64,000 nt of DNA from Desulfonatronospira thiodismutans ASO3-1 (GCF_000174435.1 NZ_ACJN02000004.1:281330-345329), one strand, 5' to 3'. Shown: positions 7,767 through 17,220, counted from the first letter of the stretch. Notes: generated by a model from the sequence alone, not told the origin. Made by a program: numbers and translations.

Positions 7767-9248
7767 ATGAGCCAGAAAAAACATGACTGCAGGATGGGTT
7801 TCGTAGCTCACAATAACGGCCAGGGCCAGAGCAAAAAGAAGGGCGCTGGAAACAAAGCGGTCGCAAATCATGTCGTGAGTTTTGACTCCGGCGACTCGGT
7901 GTCCATGGATGAGGCTGTACACAACCAGATAGTTTTCGGAAATACCGGCTGCGGCAAGACATCTTCAGTGATTCTGCCTTCTCTGTCGAATCTTATGGCA
8001 AAGAAGATGGGTGGCCTCGTATTCGACATAAAAAATAACTTTACCCACCATGTGCGCAAACTGGCCCACATTCACGGACGTCTCAAGGATGTTGTCGAGA
8101 TAGGCTCCTTTGATTCCGCCTCTCCCGTCAATATTCTTGCAGGCCTTGGAGACAAGGAGATGGAAGAGACCCTGGACAGCATGATTGTAACCCAGTTCTC
8201 TGAAAGCAGAAACGCAGAGTGGATACATAAAGGAGCACGCATTACCAAACAGTGCGCCAGAGTACTTCGAGACCTGGACAGGGCGATGCCCGGAAAGGGC
8301 TTTGCCCCCAGCCTGGCCCTGCTGTCCATGATGCTCAATGATGAAGAACTGTCAGGGCATATCTGGGAGCTATGGAAGGAAAAGGTACAAGATACTGGGA
8401 ACAGAAATGCAAAACTCAGTCAGGAGGTGGAGTCAGACAGATTCAACATTCTTATTTCAAAATCCATAAAGAACGACAAGAAAGATAAGGATATGGAACA
8501 ACAGATTGCATGGAGACTGGCCGTACCAAGAAAGTTCCTGGACGGCTTCAGCGAGGGCAGCCTGGCGGACAATCTTTCCGCAGACAGGGGAGACCCCCTG
8601 GACCTGGAGGAGCTTATCTTCAAACAGAAAAAGATTGTGGTGCTCAGATTTTCACCCAGATACGGCAGCCCCGGCACCAGGCTGGCCAGGCTGGTAAAGG
8701 AGATGTTTTACAATACAGTTTACAGCCGCTTCGGCGAACAGGACAAAAAAGATACCCAGGAAAAGGTGTTCAACATAATGGATGAGTTTCAGGACATTAT
8801 AAACCTTGATGAAAACTCCAGCATGGACGATTTCAGCTGGATCTCCAAGTCCAGGGAGTTCGGGGTGATCAATATCGCCGCCACCCAGACCATGTCCAGC
8901 CTGTACAGGTCAAAGGTGGAGTACAGAGTAAGAGCCATGCTGGCCAACTTCTCAACCAAGATCATCATGCAGACCGATGACCCGGCCACCCAGGAATGGG
9001 TCTCCAGGTGCTTCGCGACAAACCCCCTTTTAAGTGATCTTGGCCCGGCCGAGACAGCAGTCTTGAGGTTCAAGCTCCCGGAGCGCAGGTACGAAATGTA
9101 TGTTGACTGCCTGCAAAAGGCCCATGACAGCTGCAAGGAAATGCTGGACAAGGCCCCTGCACCCCCGGCGGCAAAGGCATCGAAGAAAAAAGGCTTTAAT
9201 GCGGATAAGCTCTACTCCAGAGTTACAAAGCATGTAATGGCGTACTAA
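7767..9248 (+). CDS. Soluble VirD4/TraG-like P-loop ATPase
   Basis: This 493-residue protein has Walker A GNTGCGKT (58-65), a Walker B with IMDEFQD (Asp339-Gln342), and a later IAATQTMSSL segment, the arrangement of the VirD4/TraG coupling-protein family that moves DNA or protein through type IV secretion systems. It lacks the N-terminal membrane helices of true coupling proteins, so it is a soluble variant. No relaxase, VirB or pilus gene is in the window. Two small genes follow on the same strand (9348, 9587), which suggests a cassette. Such orphan ATPases occur on mobile elements; a role in DNA pumping or defence is inference. The ATG follows CAAAGGAGA. Confidence 0.75.
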   Translation: MSQKKHDCRMGFVAHNNGQGQSKKKGAGNKAVANHVVSFDSGDSVSMDEAVHNQIVFGNTGCGKTSSVILPSLSNLMAKKMGGLVFDIKNNFTHHVRKLAHIHGRLKDVVEIGSFDSASPVNILAGLGDKEMEETLDSMIVTQFSESRNAEWIHKGARITKQCARVLRDLDRAMPGKGFAPSLALLSMMLNDEELSGHIWELWKEKVQDTGNRNAKLSQEVESDRFNILISKSIKNDKKDKDMEQQIAWRLAVPRKFLDGFSEGSLADNLSADRGDPLDLEELIFKQKKIVVLRFSPRYGSPGTRLARLVKEMFYNTVYSRFGEQDKKDTQEKVFNIMDEFQDIINLDENSSMDDFSWISKSREFGVINIAATQTMSSLYRSKVEYRVRAMLANFSTKIIMQTDDPATQEWVSRCFATNPLLSDLGPAETAVLRFKLPERRYEMYVDCLQKAHDSCKEMLDKAPAPPAAKASKKKGFNADKLYSRVTKHVMAY

Positions 9249-9347
9249 CCATCAGACAGGGCACAGGCGCGGATGTCCACGGACCGGGGTTATCCGCGAC
9301 TGTGCCCTGCCAGACCCGGACACTGAACAAGAAAGGAGAAAGACACA

Positions 9348-9566
9348 ATGCACAACAAAGTCAAAGAAGTACTGACTGTAAGGTATGCACACAGCGATGG
9401 CTGCGTGGCGGCCAAAATCAAGGAGTACCCGGGCTGTATGACCGAAGTCGACGACCTTGCCGACCTGGAGTGGAACCTGTATGACGCCCTGTCGTCACAT
9501 ACCGGCAGAACCATCCCTGAAGGCAGCATAACCTGGATATGGCAGGAAGTATCAGAAGACGACTGA
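9348..9566 (+). CDS. HicB-like small protein
   Basis: This 72-residue protein resembles the partial RNase H fold of HicB antitoxins: VRYAHSDGCVAAKIKEYPGC, then TEVDDLADLEWNLYDAL, matching the family pattern of a strand, Pro-Gly-Cys turn and helix. It has a strong AAAGGAGAAAG ribosome site. There is no HicA toxin beside it and no C-terminal DNA-binding domain, so its role in the VirD4-like cassette is unclear. Confidence 0.5.
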   Translation: MHNKVKEVLTVRYAHSDGCVAAKIKEYPGCMTEVDDLADLEWNLYDALSSHTGRTIPEGSITWIWQEVSEDD

Positions 9567-9586
9567 AAAACCGGAAAGGAGGCAAT

Positions 9587-9982
9587 ATGAGCATTAAACC
9601 GGATTTAGGCATGAGAATGGTCAATGACGGAATTTCCAGAAACACGGTTCAGCATTTTTATGACTTTCGCCTGGACCACTTAAGCGTCCTTGGCAGGGGC
9701 AGGTATACAACCATAGCGGATACGCCCTACAAAGGCGAGATGCATGCCATGTCCCTTGATTTCAACCAGGAGCACCTGGAACAGATCCTGGACAGGGCAC
9801 CTGCTGAAATTGCAAAGCAGGTGAAAGCCGAGCTGTCCAAAGACCCTCTTACTGCCAGAACCATTGAATTCAAGGGCGGGGTAACCATATCAGTACGCGC
9901 CGGCCTGGGCGAAATCCAGCAGTCGCTTTATGAGAACTTCGTCCCCCTCGTGGTGCAGGAAGTTCTGCAGCCTGACATGTAA
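9587..9982 (+). CDS. Hypothetical protein following the HicB-like gene
   Basis: This 131-residue soluble protein is unrecognised. The ATG at 9587 is chosen because GGAAAGGAGG lies just upstream; an in-frame upstream start at 9539 would overlap the previous gene. The protein is rich in charged residues, with a predicted helix around DFNQEHLEQILDRAPAEIAK and no membrane segment. It is 20 bp after the HicB-like gene and probably in one operon with it and the VirD4-like ATPase. Confidence 0.65.
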   Translation: MSIKPDLGMRMVNDGISRNTVQHFYDFRLDHLSVLGRGRYTTIADTPYKGEMHAMSLDFNQEHLEQILDRAPAEIAKQVKAELSKDPLTARTIEFKGGVTISVRAGLGEIQQSLYENFVPLVVQEVLQPDM

Positions 9983-10089
9983 ATAAAAGCCAGCCCGGCC
10001 AAAACACATTTATTGCAGTCAACTAAAAGAAAGATCAACTGTTTCAGCATGTTGCTGATACACAAGTCTGTCATCTCATGAGTACGGCA

Positions 10090-10395
10090 CGGTCTACTCC
10101 CCTCCTCCTTAGGTCAAGGAGAGGCGGGAAGTAGAATGAACAGTCAAAGACACCAGAGAATTCTACTCCCCTCCTTGGTTAAGGAGGGGTCGGGGGTGGT
10201 TCGTTCAAAATGATCACTACCTTAAATCTCAGGCGGTAACGGACACTTCGCCACGTGCGCCAGTGAAGCATCCCCTGAATGGTTAAGCACGGCCTGCTCC
10301 CCTCCTTGGTTAAGGAGGGGCCGGGGGTGGTTCGTTCAAAATGATCACCACCTTATAGCTCAAGCAGTAACAGACACTTCACCACGTGCGCCAGG
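10090..10395 (+). repeat. Dispersed repeat with CTCCTTGG-type hairpins, two near-identical copies
   Basis: Copies begin at about 10163 and 10290. Each has CCCTCCTTGGTTAAGGAGGGG (hairpin arms CCCTCCTT and AAGGAGGG), then GGGGGTGGTTCGTTCAAAAT, GATCAC(T/C)ACCTTA, and end CACGTGCGCCAG. A shorter version precedes them at 10090 and a diverged one lies at 14085-14180. No gene is seen from 9983 to 10646. Confidence 0.75.
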
Positions 10396-10646
10396 TATCT
10401 GCCTGTAAAATGAAATGCACGCAGTGCCATACGAATCAGGAGTTCATCTGTATACGTGCCAAGATGCACCCGTGCCCAAAAAATTACATATACTTAAAAT
10501 TTTGTTTTGACATCAGGATTCATCATTGTTAAGAACCCCGGAGCAAACACAACTATTATTTATTGAAATCTTGGGAAGCAAGGTTGCCTCTTCAGGGCAG
10601 CCTGATTCCGGTCAAGCCTCCCCACCCTTAACAGGATTGAGCCAGC

Positions 10647-10784
10647 ATGAAAAAATGCCCTTCCTGCAGAAATCAGCTTGAAAACCGGCCTGCCGGTTCG
10701 GTTGACGATATTTCTGCACATCTCTTATCAAAGATAAAATGCAAACACAAAGGAAAGCAAAGGGCTACTCCGAAAACCACATGA
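10647..10784 (+). CDS. Possible small zinc-finger-like peptide, 45 residues
   Basis: An open frame runs from ATG 10647 to TGA 10782-10784. It begins MKKCPSCRNQLENRP, with one CPSC knuckle and a later single Cys, and ends in a basic tail. There is no clear ribosome site. The sequence just upstream (ACAGGATTGAGCCAGC) recurs inverted at about 14372. It may be the start of a decayed zinc-ribbon protein. Confidence 0.3.
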   Translation: MKKCPSCRNQLENRPAGSVDDISAHLLSKIKCKHKGKQRATPKTT

Positions 10785-10922
10785 TCATCAACCGATGATT
10801 AGACCTTTCACTTTTGTGACAGGTGGAACCAGATCAACCAATCCCCTTGCCACATGAAAAAGGATAAACTGTTACAGCATTTTCTTGTTTTAATCTACAA
10901 CCTGTTTCAAGGAGGAAGATCG

Positions 10923-11246
10923 ATGCCAAAGGTTATTTTAAGCATGATAACACTATTTTTTGTGTTTATGTTGGCAGGCTGTTCAAGTGGACCTTCAGAT
11001 AGCGAAGTAAAAAGTCTTTTAGAGGAAAAATATGAAGAGTATAATCAACAAGCTTCAATGATGCCTGATGCTCAAATAGAAGTCGATAGTATTGAAGTAC
11101 ACGAATGCAGTCAGTCAGAAAATCAGACAGGATATATCTGTACAGTAACAGTTGAAGGTTCTACTGGAGTTACCGGAACTGGCAGCGAAACCTCAGATGT
11201 AAGATTTATAGAATCTGACAGCGGTGATTGGCGCATTGTTAATTAG
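10923..11246 (+). CDS. Small lipoprotein
   Basis: This 107-residue protein has a lipoprotein signal, MPKVILSMITLFFVFMLAGC, with a lipobox ending in LAGC, so it should be lipidated and held in an envelope membrane. The mature part is acidic, contains two Cys (in HECSQS and YICTV) that could pair, and ends DVRFIESDSGDWRIVN. The ATG at 10923 is chosen because AAGGAGGAAG lies just upstream; an earlier in-frame ATG at 10854 would spoil the signal. Function unknown. Confidence 0.75.
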   Translation: MPKVILSMITLFFVFMLAGCSSGPSDSEVKSLLEEKYEEYNQQASMMPDAQIEVDSIEVHECSQSENQTGYICTVTVEGSTGVTGTGSETSDVRFIESDSGDWRIVN

Positions 11247-11264
11247 CTTACTAATAAAATTTTT

Positions 11265-11435
11265 ATGGTTCAAGGGGCAGACGCCGCATATGGTTCAGGT
11301 CCGTTGGTCCTGTTTGGCATTTTGCAGATGATTTTAGGGCCGGTACTGATCCGGGTGACGTGCGAGATGGTCGCTGTTTTGTTCTCCATTAACAGTTCAC
11401 TGGAGAAGAAAGATGGTGAGAAGTCTGCCGATTAG
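11265..11435 (+). pseudogene. C-terminal fragment of a DUF4282-type membrane protein
   Basis: A 56-codon frame encodes LVLFGILQMILGPVLIRVTC and then EMVAVLFSINSSLE, which resembles the second helix and conserved Arg-(V/L)xxE segment of DUF4282 proteins. The N-terminal helix is missing. It is in the same frame as the lipoprotein gene, separated only by that gene's TAG and six codons, so a past fusion or deletion is possible. No ribosome site is seen. The following stretch to 11756 shows no supported gene. Confidence 0.45.
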
Positions 11436-11756
11436 CAAAAAAGGGGCAGGCTGGCGAGTCTGCCTTAAAAAAGGAGGCGATAGGCGCTCTCAATAAGAAT
11501 ACAAACCAACCATGAAATAATAAATATCAGTATCTCTTCTGTTTCTTCAAGAGTGTTTGGCTGTTTTTGAAATTTTTTCAATCTGGGAAAATTATAATGC
11601 GAAAAACGTCTTTCTGTTGTCTTGCCGGCCTGTTTACAGCCATCACCCAGCCCTCTTTTCTTGTCCTCCCCGGACACAAGCCAACCTGCCCTGTCCATTG
11701 ACGACTGCGTGAGTATGTAAGTTTATCTATATAAATTACTTGTCAGGGAGCTCATT
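11436..11756. other. No gene recognised
   Basis: An open frame exists on the minus strand (11465-11698) ending in a hydrophobic stretch, but it has no ribosome site and no recognisable family. I see no repeat or RNA gene here. Confidence 0.4.
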
Positions 11757-12488
11757 ATGAAACCAGCACATTTTCTCGTCTATCTACTGTTTGCCTTTTT
11801 ATTGGCCGGTTGCGCTGCTGGATATAAGGCGCCGGGGCCGGGGCAGCTCCTTCCTGATTATGATCCGAAACTTTTTGGATACGAAATCCATGAACAATGG
11901 ATGATGGAAGATGGCAGAGAGGTTATCCTTGCCGAAAATACATTTCTTTTCGCCTCAGATGAGTACGTTCTGAGAATAGGTCGAGCACGTGACAGAGGCC
12001 TGCTCGAATTGAAATTAAATGAAATCCACCGGGCAAAAATGTACAAACTGGACGACTTTTATGTTTATGAGGGGATCGGCAGGCATAGTGAAGATTGTCG
12101 ATGGGTTGTAGAGATAGTACGCATCCGCGAAAATAGAGCACATCGAAATATTGTTGAGATAGGAGAAGACAGGAGGAAGCTTATCACCCGTAACGATGAC
12201 GGTGACAGGCTTATCCTGGCTGTTATGGCCAGAGATCTGGACGACAGTGAATTCTGGGGGATTGAGCAACGCCGAGTGCGGAACCTTGCCCCCAATAGAA
12301 TGGACTGGGAACACCTTGAATACTTCCAGGTGCAAGCTGCCAGGGCCTTCCAGGAGGCTGACAAAGGTAAGCATGAGCAGCAAGCACGCCAGGCTGTTGA
12401 AATGCAAAGAGTGGAAGGTATGGCTCCGGAGGGGACGGTGGAAGAGCCTGAAGATGATGGCAGAGTGATAATAGACCTGGGGGATTAA
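11757..12488 (+). CDS. Lipoprotein of unknown function
   Basis: This 243-residue protein starts MKPAHFLVYLLFAFLLAGCA, a lipoprotein signal with lipobox LAGC. The mature part is mostly beta-strand-like with many charged residues (GREVILAENTFLFASDEYVL), followed by a helical Gln/Glu-rich C-terminus ending in VIIDLGD. The ribosome site is weak (AGGGAG). The next gene begins 6 bp after its stop, so the two are an operon, and the lipoprotein may be a partner of the membrane protein. No family recognised. Confidence 0.7.
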   Translation: MKPAHFLVYLLFAFLLAGCAAGYKAPGPGQLLPDYDPKLFGYEIHEQWMMEDGREVILAENTFLFASDEYVLRIGRARDRGLLELKLNEIHRAKMYKLDDFYVYEGIGRHSEDCRWVVEIVRIRENRAHRNIVEIGEDRRKLITRNDDGDRLILAVMARDLDDSEFWGIEQRRVRNLAPNRMDWEHLEYFQVQAARAFQEADKGKHEQQARQAVEMQRVEGMAPEGTVEEPEDDGRVIIDLGD

Positions 12489-12493
12489 GTATA

Positions 12494-14041
12494 GTGTCCA
12501 GAACAGACAAAGCTCCAGCCATGCCTACGAGGGATCTTCTTGTTATACTGGGTCTAACCTCAGTTTACCTGGTCGTTGAACTGGCTTTCAACGCCAGTCT
12601 GCTGGATGTCATGGGCACCAGTGTGTCTTCGACAGAGCTGGATCGTATCGAACATGTCGGGAGAATTCTGTGCGGCATTGCGGTTTTTTTATTTGTTTAC
12701 GGCACTCTGCTTCTACCGACCATGAATAAAAAGCGGATCGGTGGTTTTGTCGGGAAGGTTATTGTCTTTGCTTCTTTTGGTCCCCTGATAATATGGGGGG
12801 CTTACGTCGGCCAGGAACGCCTGGTGGAGAGTATCGTTAAAAATTCCGACCCAGAATGGCGAAAGCAGGCGGTTCATCTAAGAGTAGTACAATCATCGCT
12901 GCTGGAAGACCGGGCTGAACTTAGCGGTATTGAGCTGTCCAGAGAGGACCTGGGGACACCAGAGGGCAAATCTTTCATAGCCCTCCTTCCCTTTTATGGT
13001 TCAGGTCTGTCCAGAACGGACATTTTAAGCAGCGAGAATATAGACGCCCTGTTGAGACAGAGGGTTCGCGAAGAGATGGGCACAAGAAATGAGTTTCTGG
13101 ATGAGGTGCGACCCAAGATAGGGGATCTGGAAAACGCTTATAACGAGTACGCTGACGCATCCGAAAGATATTATGAGAGCCTGGCCCCGGGTATGGCCGA
13201 TAAAAGAGCCCAGGAGAAATGGGAGGAATATGTGAGGAGGCTGGAGAGTGAGACGGGCAGGAAGCCGAACAATGTTCCTAGACGGGCAGAGAGCCACGTG
13301 AGAGAAAAGGTACAGGGAATGGGAGTTCCTGTATCCAACTCCTGGAAACCCTACGATAGAAACGGGTTTATTTCCGCATTCAAGAGAAATTATGACTCAG
13401 TGGTAAAAAACCGGTTCGATAGCGAAGTTAGGAGAAGGGTGGGCGGCAGCGTTAACCCAGGGCTTTCCTGGGATGAGTTCATCCGTGAGCCGGCTGTAGT
13501 AAGTTATATGAGGTCCAGAAGCGACATAATCAAGCAGTATGGTTTTCCGGACAAGCTGACTAACGAGGGTTTTCTGCAGCAATATTACGAGCCTGTTAAA
13601 CGAAAAAAGATGGAGGAGTATGGCAGCTTGCTCAGAGCCGAAGCAGAGTTTTTTGCAGACGGAAAAAAGTATGCTCAAGAGGGCAGAAAGGCCTTGTATG
13701 CCGTGGTCGTCCCACCGCTTGCCCTTTTCTTTTCAGTGACTGGAGCCCTGCTCCACGTCGTTAAAACTGCAAATTTTGCTTTCCGGCTGGTACGCATCCA
13801 CACCTTGATCCGCTGGGCTGTCTGGATATGTGTCCTGGGTGGGACTCTTGCCTTCGTCAATACACAGTCTCTACCGAACAAAGTTACAGAGTCAGAGCTT
13901 TTCGAAACATTGGACAAAAGCTTAGCCTCAAAATATGGTCGGACAACTGCGTCGGCCATGAAATGGACCGTTGAGTTTCAACCTTATTTCTACCCCCGGA
14001 ATAAAGCGATAGAATCCAGGCTTAACCTGATCAGGCACTAA
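12494..14041 (+). CDS. Multi-helix membrane protein of unknown function
   Basis: This 515-residue protein begins with GTG; GGGGGA lies 9 bp upstream, and the next in-frame ATG (12521) has no ribosome site. Three hydrophobic helices lie in the first 105 residues (LLVILGLTSVYLVVELAF, ILCGIAVFLFVYGTLLL, VIVFASFGPLIIWGAY), then a long hydrophilic helical domain of about 300 residues, then two more helices (VVVPPLALFFSVTGALL and WAVWICVLGGTLAFV). The soluble middle is rich in Arg, Glu and Tyr and likely forms coiled coil. It follows the lipoprotein gene directly. I do not recognise the family. Confidence 0.7.
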   Translation: MSRTDKAPAMPTRDLLVILGLTSVYLVVELAFNASLLDVMGTSVSSTELDRIEHVGRILCGIAVFLFVYGTLLLPTMNKKRIGGFVGKVIVFASFGPLIIWGAYVGQERLVESIVKNSDPEWRKQAVHLRVVQSSLLEDRAELSGIELSREDLGTPEGKSFIALLPFYGSGLSRTDILSSENIDALLRQRVREEMGTRNEFLDEVRPKIGDLENAYNEYADASERYYESLAPGMADKRAQEKWEEYVRRLESETGRKPNNVPRRAESHVREKVQGMGVPVSNSWKPYDRNGFISAFKRNYDSVVKNRFDSEVRRRVGGSVNPGLSWDEFIREPAVVSYMRSRSDIIKQYGFPDKLTNEGFLQQYYEPVKRKKMEEYGSLLRAEAEFFADGKKYAQEGRKALYAVVVPPLALFFSVTGALLHVVKTANFAFRLVRIHTLIRWAVWICVLGGTLAFVNTQSLPNKVTESELFETLDKSLASKYGRTTASAMKWTVEFQPYFYPRNKAIESRLNLIRH

Positions 14042-14496
14042 TTCTGTCCAGCAGCCTGATATGTAAATAAAACCCAGCTCGGACCCTGCTTAACCAGGCA
14101 GAGGCCGGGAGTGCTTCAATTGAAATGATCACTGCCTTAAGGCTCAAGCATTAACGGGCACTTTACCATGTGTGCCAGACATGTAAGCATTCAGGGGACG
14201 TCGTAACCGGCTTGAGAACAGTTCCAAGGCATAGTCCCAGGAACCACCACTGAGCCCCCCTGAATGCTTACGGAAAAGATACTGGTTTTGATAAGGGATA
14301 AAAGGCATATAACGTTAGCCCGGCAGGCCGTTTATCAAACTGTTTTTTCAGGACGGGCACTTGTTCATGCGTTGGCTCAATCCTGTTAGGGGGTTGGGGG
14401 CGGGGAGCAGGAACCATTCAAAGGGTCCCGCAAACGGCCTGTTGACAGTCCCCAGGTATGCAGTTGCGTCTTTACAGTCAACTTTAAGGAGGACTT
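14042..14496. repeat. Intergenic region with a diverged dispersed repeat and an inverted repeat
   Basis: Positions 14085-14180 resemble the repeat at 10163/10290 (GAAATGATCACTGCCTTA, then CATGTGTGCCAG). Positions 14365-14395 (GGCTCAATCCTGTTA) are the reverse complement of the stretch at about 10625-10646, so the lipoprotein and membrane genes lie between inverted copies. No gene is seen. Confidence 0.6.
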
Positions 14497-17220
14497 ATGA
14501 AAATTTTTTTGAGTTATGGTCATGATAAAAACACACCTTTGGTTGAAAAAATCAAAGCTGACCTTGAAAATCGAGGGCATGATGTCTGGATAGACACCTC
14601 AGAGATAAAATTTGGCGATGACTGGAGATGCAGTATTACTGATGGAATTTTGGAAAGTGACTGGATGCTGTCTTTTCTGTCTCAACACTCCACTCGTGAT
14701 CCTGGAGTTTGCCTTGATGAGCTTGGTATAGCTCTCGGATCAAAAGGTGGGATAGTCAAGACAGTCCTGGTAGAGAAGGAAAAGGATGTAAAGCCTCCTG
14801 TTAGCGTTAGTCATGTCCAATGGCTGGATATGAGCAATTGGGAAGAAATCAAGGATCGTGATCCAAAGGATTTTGAACAATGGTATAAAGGCAAACTGGA
14901 TGAGATAGTCAGAGTAGTTGAGAGTGAGTCCAATCAACGATTTGCAGGAGAAATTGAAGAACTTCAGCAAAAATTAAAGCCGGTTTTATCAGATGCTCGG
15001 ATATGGGGACTGTTGAAGGATGGTTTTGTTGGCCGAGAGTGGCTGTTTAAAATGCTTGAGGATTGGCGTATAAATAATCAGGGCCAGCAGATCTTCTGGA
15101 TTACCGGTGAGCCTGGAATTGGAAAAAGCGCCTTGTCAGCCTGGATGTCACACTACGGCAAGGTACATGTTGTAGCTGCTCAATTTGTTGAACATAATAA
15201 GCCCAATAAAAAAGATCCTGCTAAGGTGGTTCAGAGTATTGCATATCAATTAGCTACCAGACTGGATGACTACCGAAAATTTTTGGTTCAGCTTCCTGTT
15301 CTTGATGAACTGGATAGTCAAAACGCCTTTGAACTTTTTGAAAACCTTTTAGTTAATCCTTTGCATTATGCCATATCAGGAAATCGGGAACCCTGCATCA
15401 TCCTTATAGATGCTCTTGATGAAGCTGTTTCTCAAGGTCAAAACAATCTGGTTGAGTTCTTATCAGAGCAGGCCCAAAGACTGCCGGACTGGATACGGTT
15501 GGTGGTCACCAGCAGACCTGAACCGTCAATAATACGCAGGTTTTCCCATATTGAACAAGTAAAGATCGAAGCAGATGACAATCATAATATTAATGACCTT
15601 AGAAAATTTCTCAGGGTTTGGGCTGAAAATAACAAAAAAAATATACAGATGAAAGAACAAGAGGACAAAATCATTGCTGCTTCAGAAGGCAATTTTCTTT
15701 ATTTGCGGGAATTTTGTCGCGGTGTTGACCACGAATGGATCGATTTTGCAAGTTCAGATTCATATCCTCAGGGAATGACTGGTCTTTATACTCAATACTT
15801 TACACGCCAGTTTCCTAAAATTGAAGAGTTTGAAAAAAAGTATTTGCCAGTAATTGAACTAGTTCTGGCATCTTCTCAGCCTTTGCCAGAATACTACGCC
15901 AGTGAGATACTTGGTTTGAAAGGTCGAGATAAAATGGAGGTATTGGAGCCTTTAGGCAGCCTATTTCCAAGGCATAATGACTCGATCGCCCCATTTCATA
16001 AATCCTTGAAGGAATGGATATGCGATGACAAACGTGCTGGATACTATTATGTGCCGATTGAAGATGGGCAATACAAGCTTTGCAAATACCTTTGGAAAGA
16101 GGTATTGAGGTATGAAGGTGAGTCAATTATTCCTGAAGATTATGTTATAAGAGAACTGCCAGTACAGATTAAGAATCTAAGTAAAAACAAAAATTCGCTT
16201 CCAAATATTATCGATGAAAGTTTTAAATATGAAGAAAAAAGAAGATTAATAGTCCATATAGGAAACAAGCTTGTAGAAAGTGGCAGATGGCTTGAAGCTG
16301 AACAATGGAATGATATCAATTTAGATTTGCATAAATTGATGCTTGGCCACGACCATCCAGGTACAATTTATGCGAGGCGTAAGCTGGCGGCTATTTTCAG
16401 GAAACTGGGTAGGTATGAAAAAGCCAGAGAAACGCTGGAAAAGGTACTTGAGGATAGTACCAGGATATTAGGACACGACCATCCAGATACTCTCACTGCC
16501 ATGGCCCTCCTGGCGAGTACCTTGGGAGACCTAGGAAAGCATGAAAAAGCCAAAGAAATGCAGGAAAAGGTGCTTGAAAATAGAACCAGGATATTAGACC
16601 ACGACCATCGAGATACTATCACTGCCATGGGCAACCTGGCGGGCACCTTGGTAGACTTAGGAGAGTTGGAAAAAGCTAGAGAAATATATGAAAAAGTGCT
16701 TGAGGATAGTACCAGGATATTAAGCCATGAACATCCATACACTATCACTGCCAGGAACGACCTGGCAGGCACTTTGGGAAAATTAGGAGAGCATATAAAA
16801 GCCAGAGAAATGCAGGAAAAGGTGATTGAGGATTATACCAGGATATTAGGCCATGAACATCCATTTACAATCACTGCCAGGAACAACCTGGCGACTTCTT
16901 TGAGAGAACTAGGAGAGTATGAAAAAGCCAGAGAAATGCAGGAAAGGGTGGTTGAATGTTTTACCAAAAAGTTAGGCCATGAACATCCAGATACTATCAC
17001 TGCCAGGAACAACCTAGCAAATACTTTGGGAGGACTGGGCAAGTATGAAGAAGCCAGAGAAATACAGGAAAAGGTGATTGAAGGGTTTACCAAAATATTA
17101 GGCCATGAACATCCAGATACTATTTCTGCTATGAACAACTTGGCGGGCACCTTGAGCAATCTAGGAGAGCATGAAAAAGCTAGAGAAATACAAGAAAATT
17201 TGTTTTATAATAAAAGTTGA
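14497..17220 (+). CDS. TIR-NACHT-TPR protein, probable NLR-like antiphage sensor
   Basis: This 907-residue protein has an N-terminal TIR domain (about 1-150) with the expected KIFLSYGHD start and putative catalytic Glu75 in CLDELGIAL; an NTPase of the NACHT type with Walker A GEPGIGKS (204-211) and Walker B IILIDALDEA (Asp305); and from about residue 610 seven consecutive 42-residue tetratricopeptide repeats of the kinesin-light-chain type (LGHEHPDTITARNNLA). In known bacterial proteins of this plan the repeats sense a phage ligand, the NTPase oligomerises and the TIR destroys NAD. The last repeats are nearly identical in DNA, indicating recent amplification. AAGGAGGAC precedes the ATG. Single-gene system beside a second signalling operon. 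Confidence 0.9.
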   Translation: MKIFLSYGHDKNTPLVEKIKADLENRGHDVWIDTSEIKFGDDWRCSITDGILESDWMLSFLSQHSTRDPGVCLDELGIALGSKGGIVKTVLVEKEKDVKPPVSVSHVQWLDMSNWEEIKDRDPKDFEQWYKGKLDEIVRVVESESNQRFAGEIEELQQKLKPVLSDARIWGLLKDGFVGREWLFKMLEDWRINNQGQQIFWITGEPGIGKSALSAWMSHYGKVHVVAAQFVEHNKPNKKDPAKVVQSIAYQLATRLDDYRKFLVQLPVLDELDSQNAFELFENLLVNPLHYAISGNREPCIILIDALDEAVSQGQNNLVEFLSEQAQRLPDWIRLVVTSRPEPSIIRRFSHIEQVKIEADDNHNINDLRKFLRVWAENNKKNIQMKEQEDKIIAASEGNFLYLREFCRGVDHEWIDFASSDSYPQGMTGLYTQYFTRQFPKIEEFEKKYLPVIELVLASSQPLPEYYASEILGLKGRDKMEVLEPLGSLFPRHNDSIAPFHKSLKEWICDDKRAGYYYVPIEDGQYKLCKYLWKEVLRYEGESIIPEDYVIRELPVQIKNLSKNKNSLPNIIDESFKYEEKRRLIVHIGNKLVESGRWLEAEQWNDINLDLHKLMLGHDHPGTIYARRKLAAIFRKLGRYEKARETLEKVLEDSTRILGHDHPDTLTAMALLASTLGDLGKHEKAKEMQEKVLENRTRILDHDHRDTITAMGNLAGTLVDLGELEKAREIYEKVLEDSTRILSHEHPYTITARNDLAGTLGKLGEHIKAREMQEKVIEDYTRILGHEHPFTITARNNLATSLRELGEYEKAREMQERVVECFTKKLGHEHPDTITARNNLANTLGGLGKYEEAREIQEKVIEGFTKILGHEHPDTISAMNNLAGTLSNLGEHEKAREIQENLFYNKS

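Noticed and set aside
11465..11698. Minus-strand 77-codon frame with a hydrophobic end
   Set aside because: No ribosome site, no family, and it lies in a gap beside a decayed DUF4282 fragment; treated as chance.
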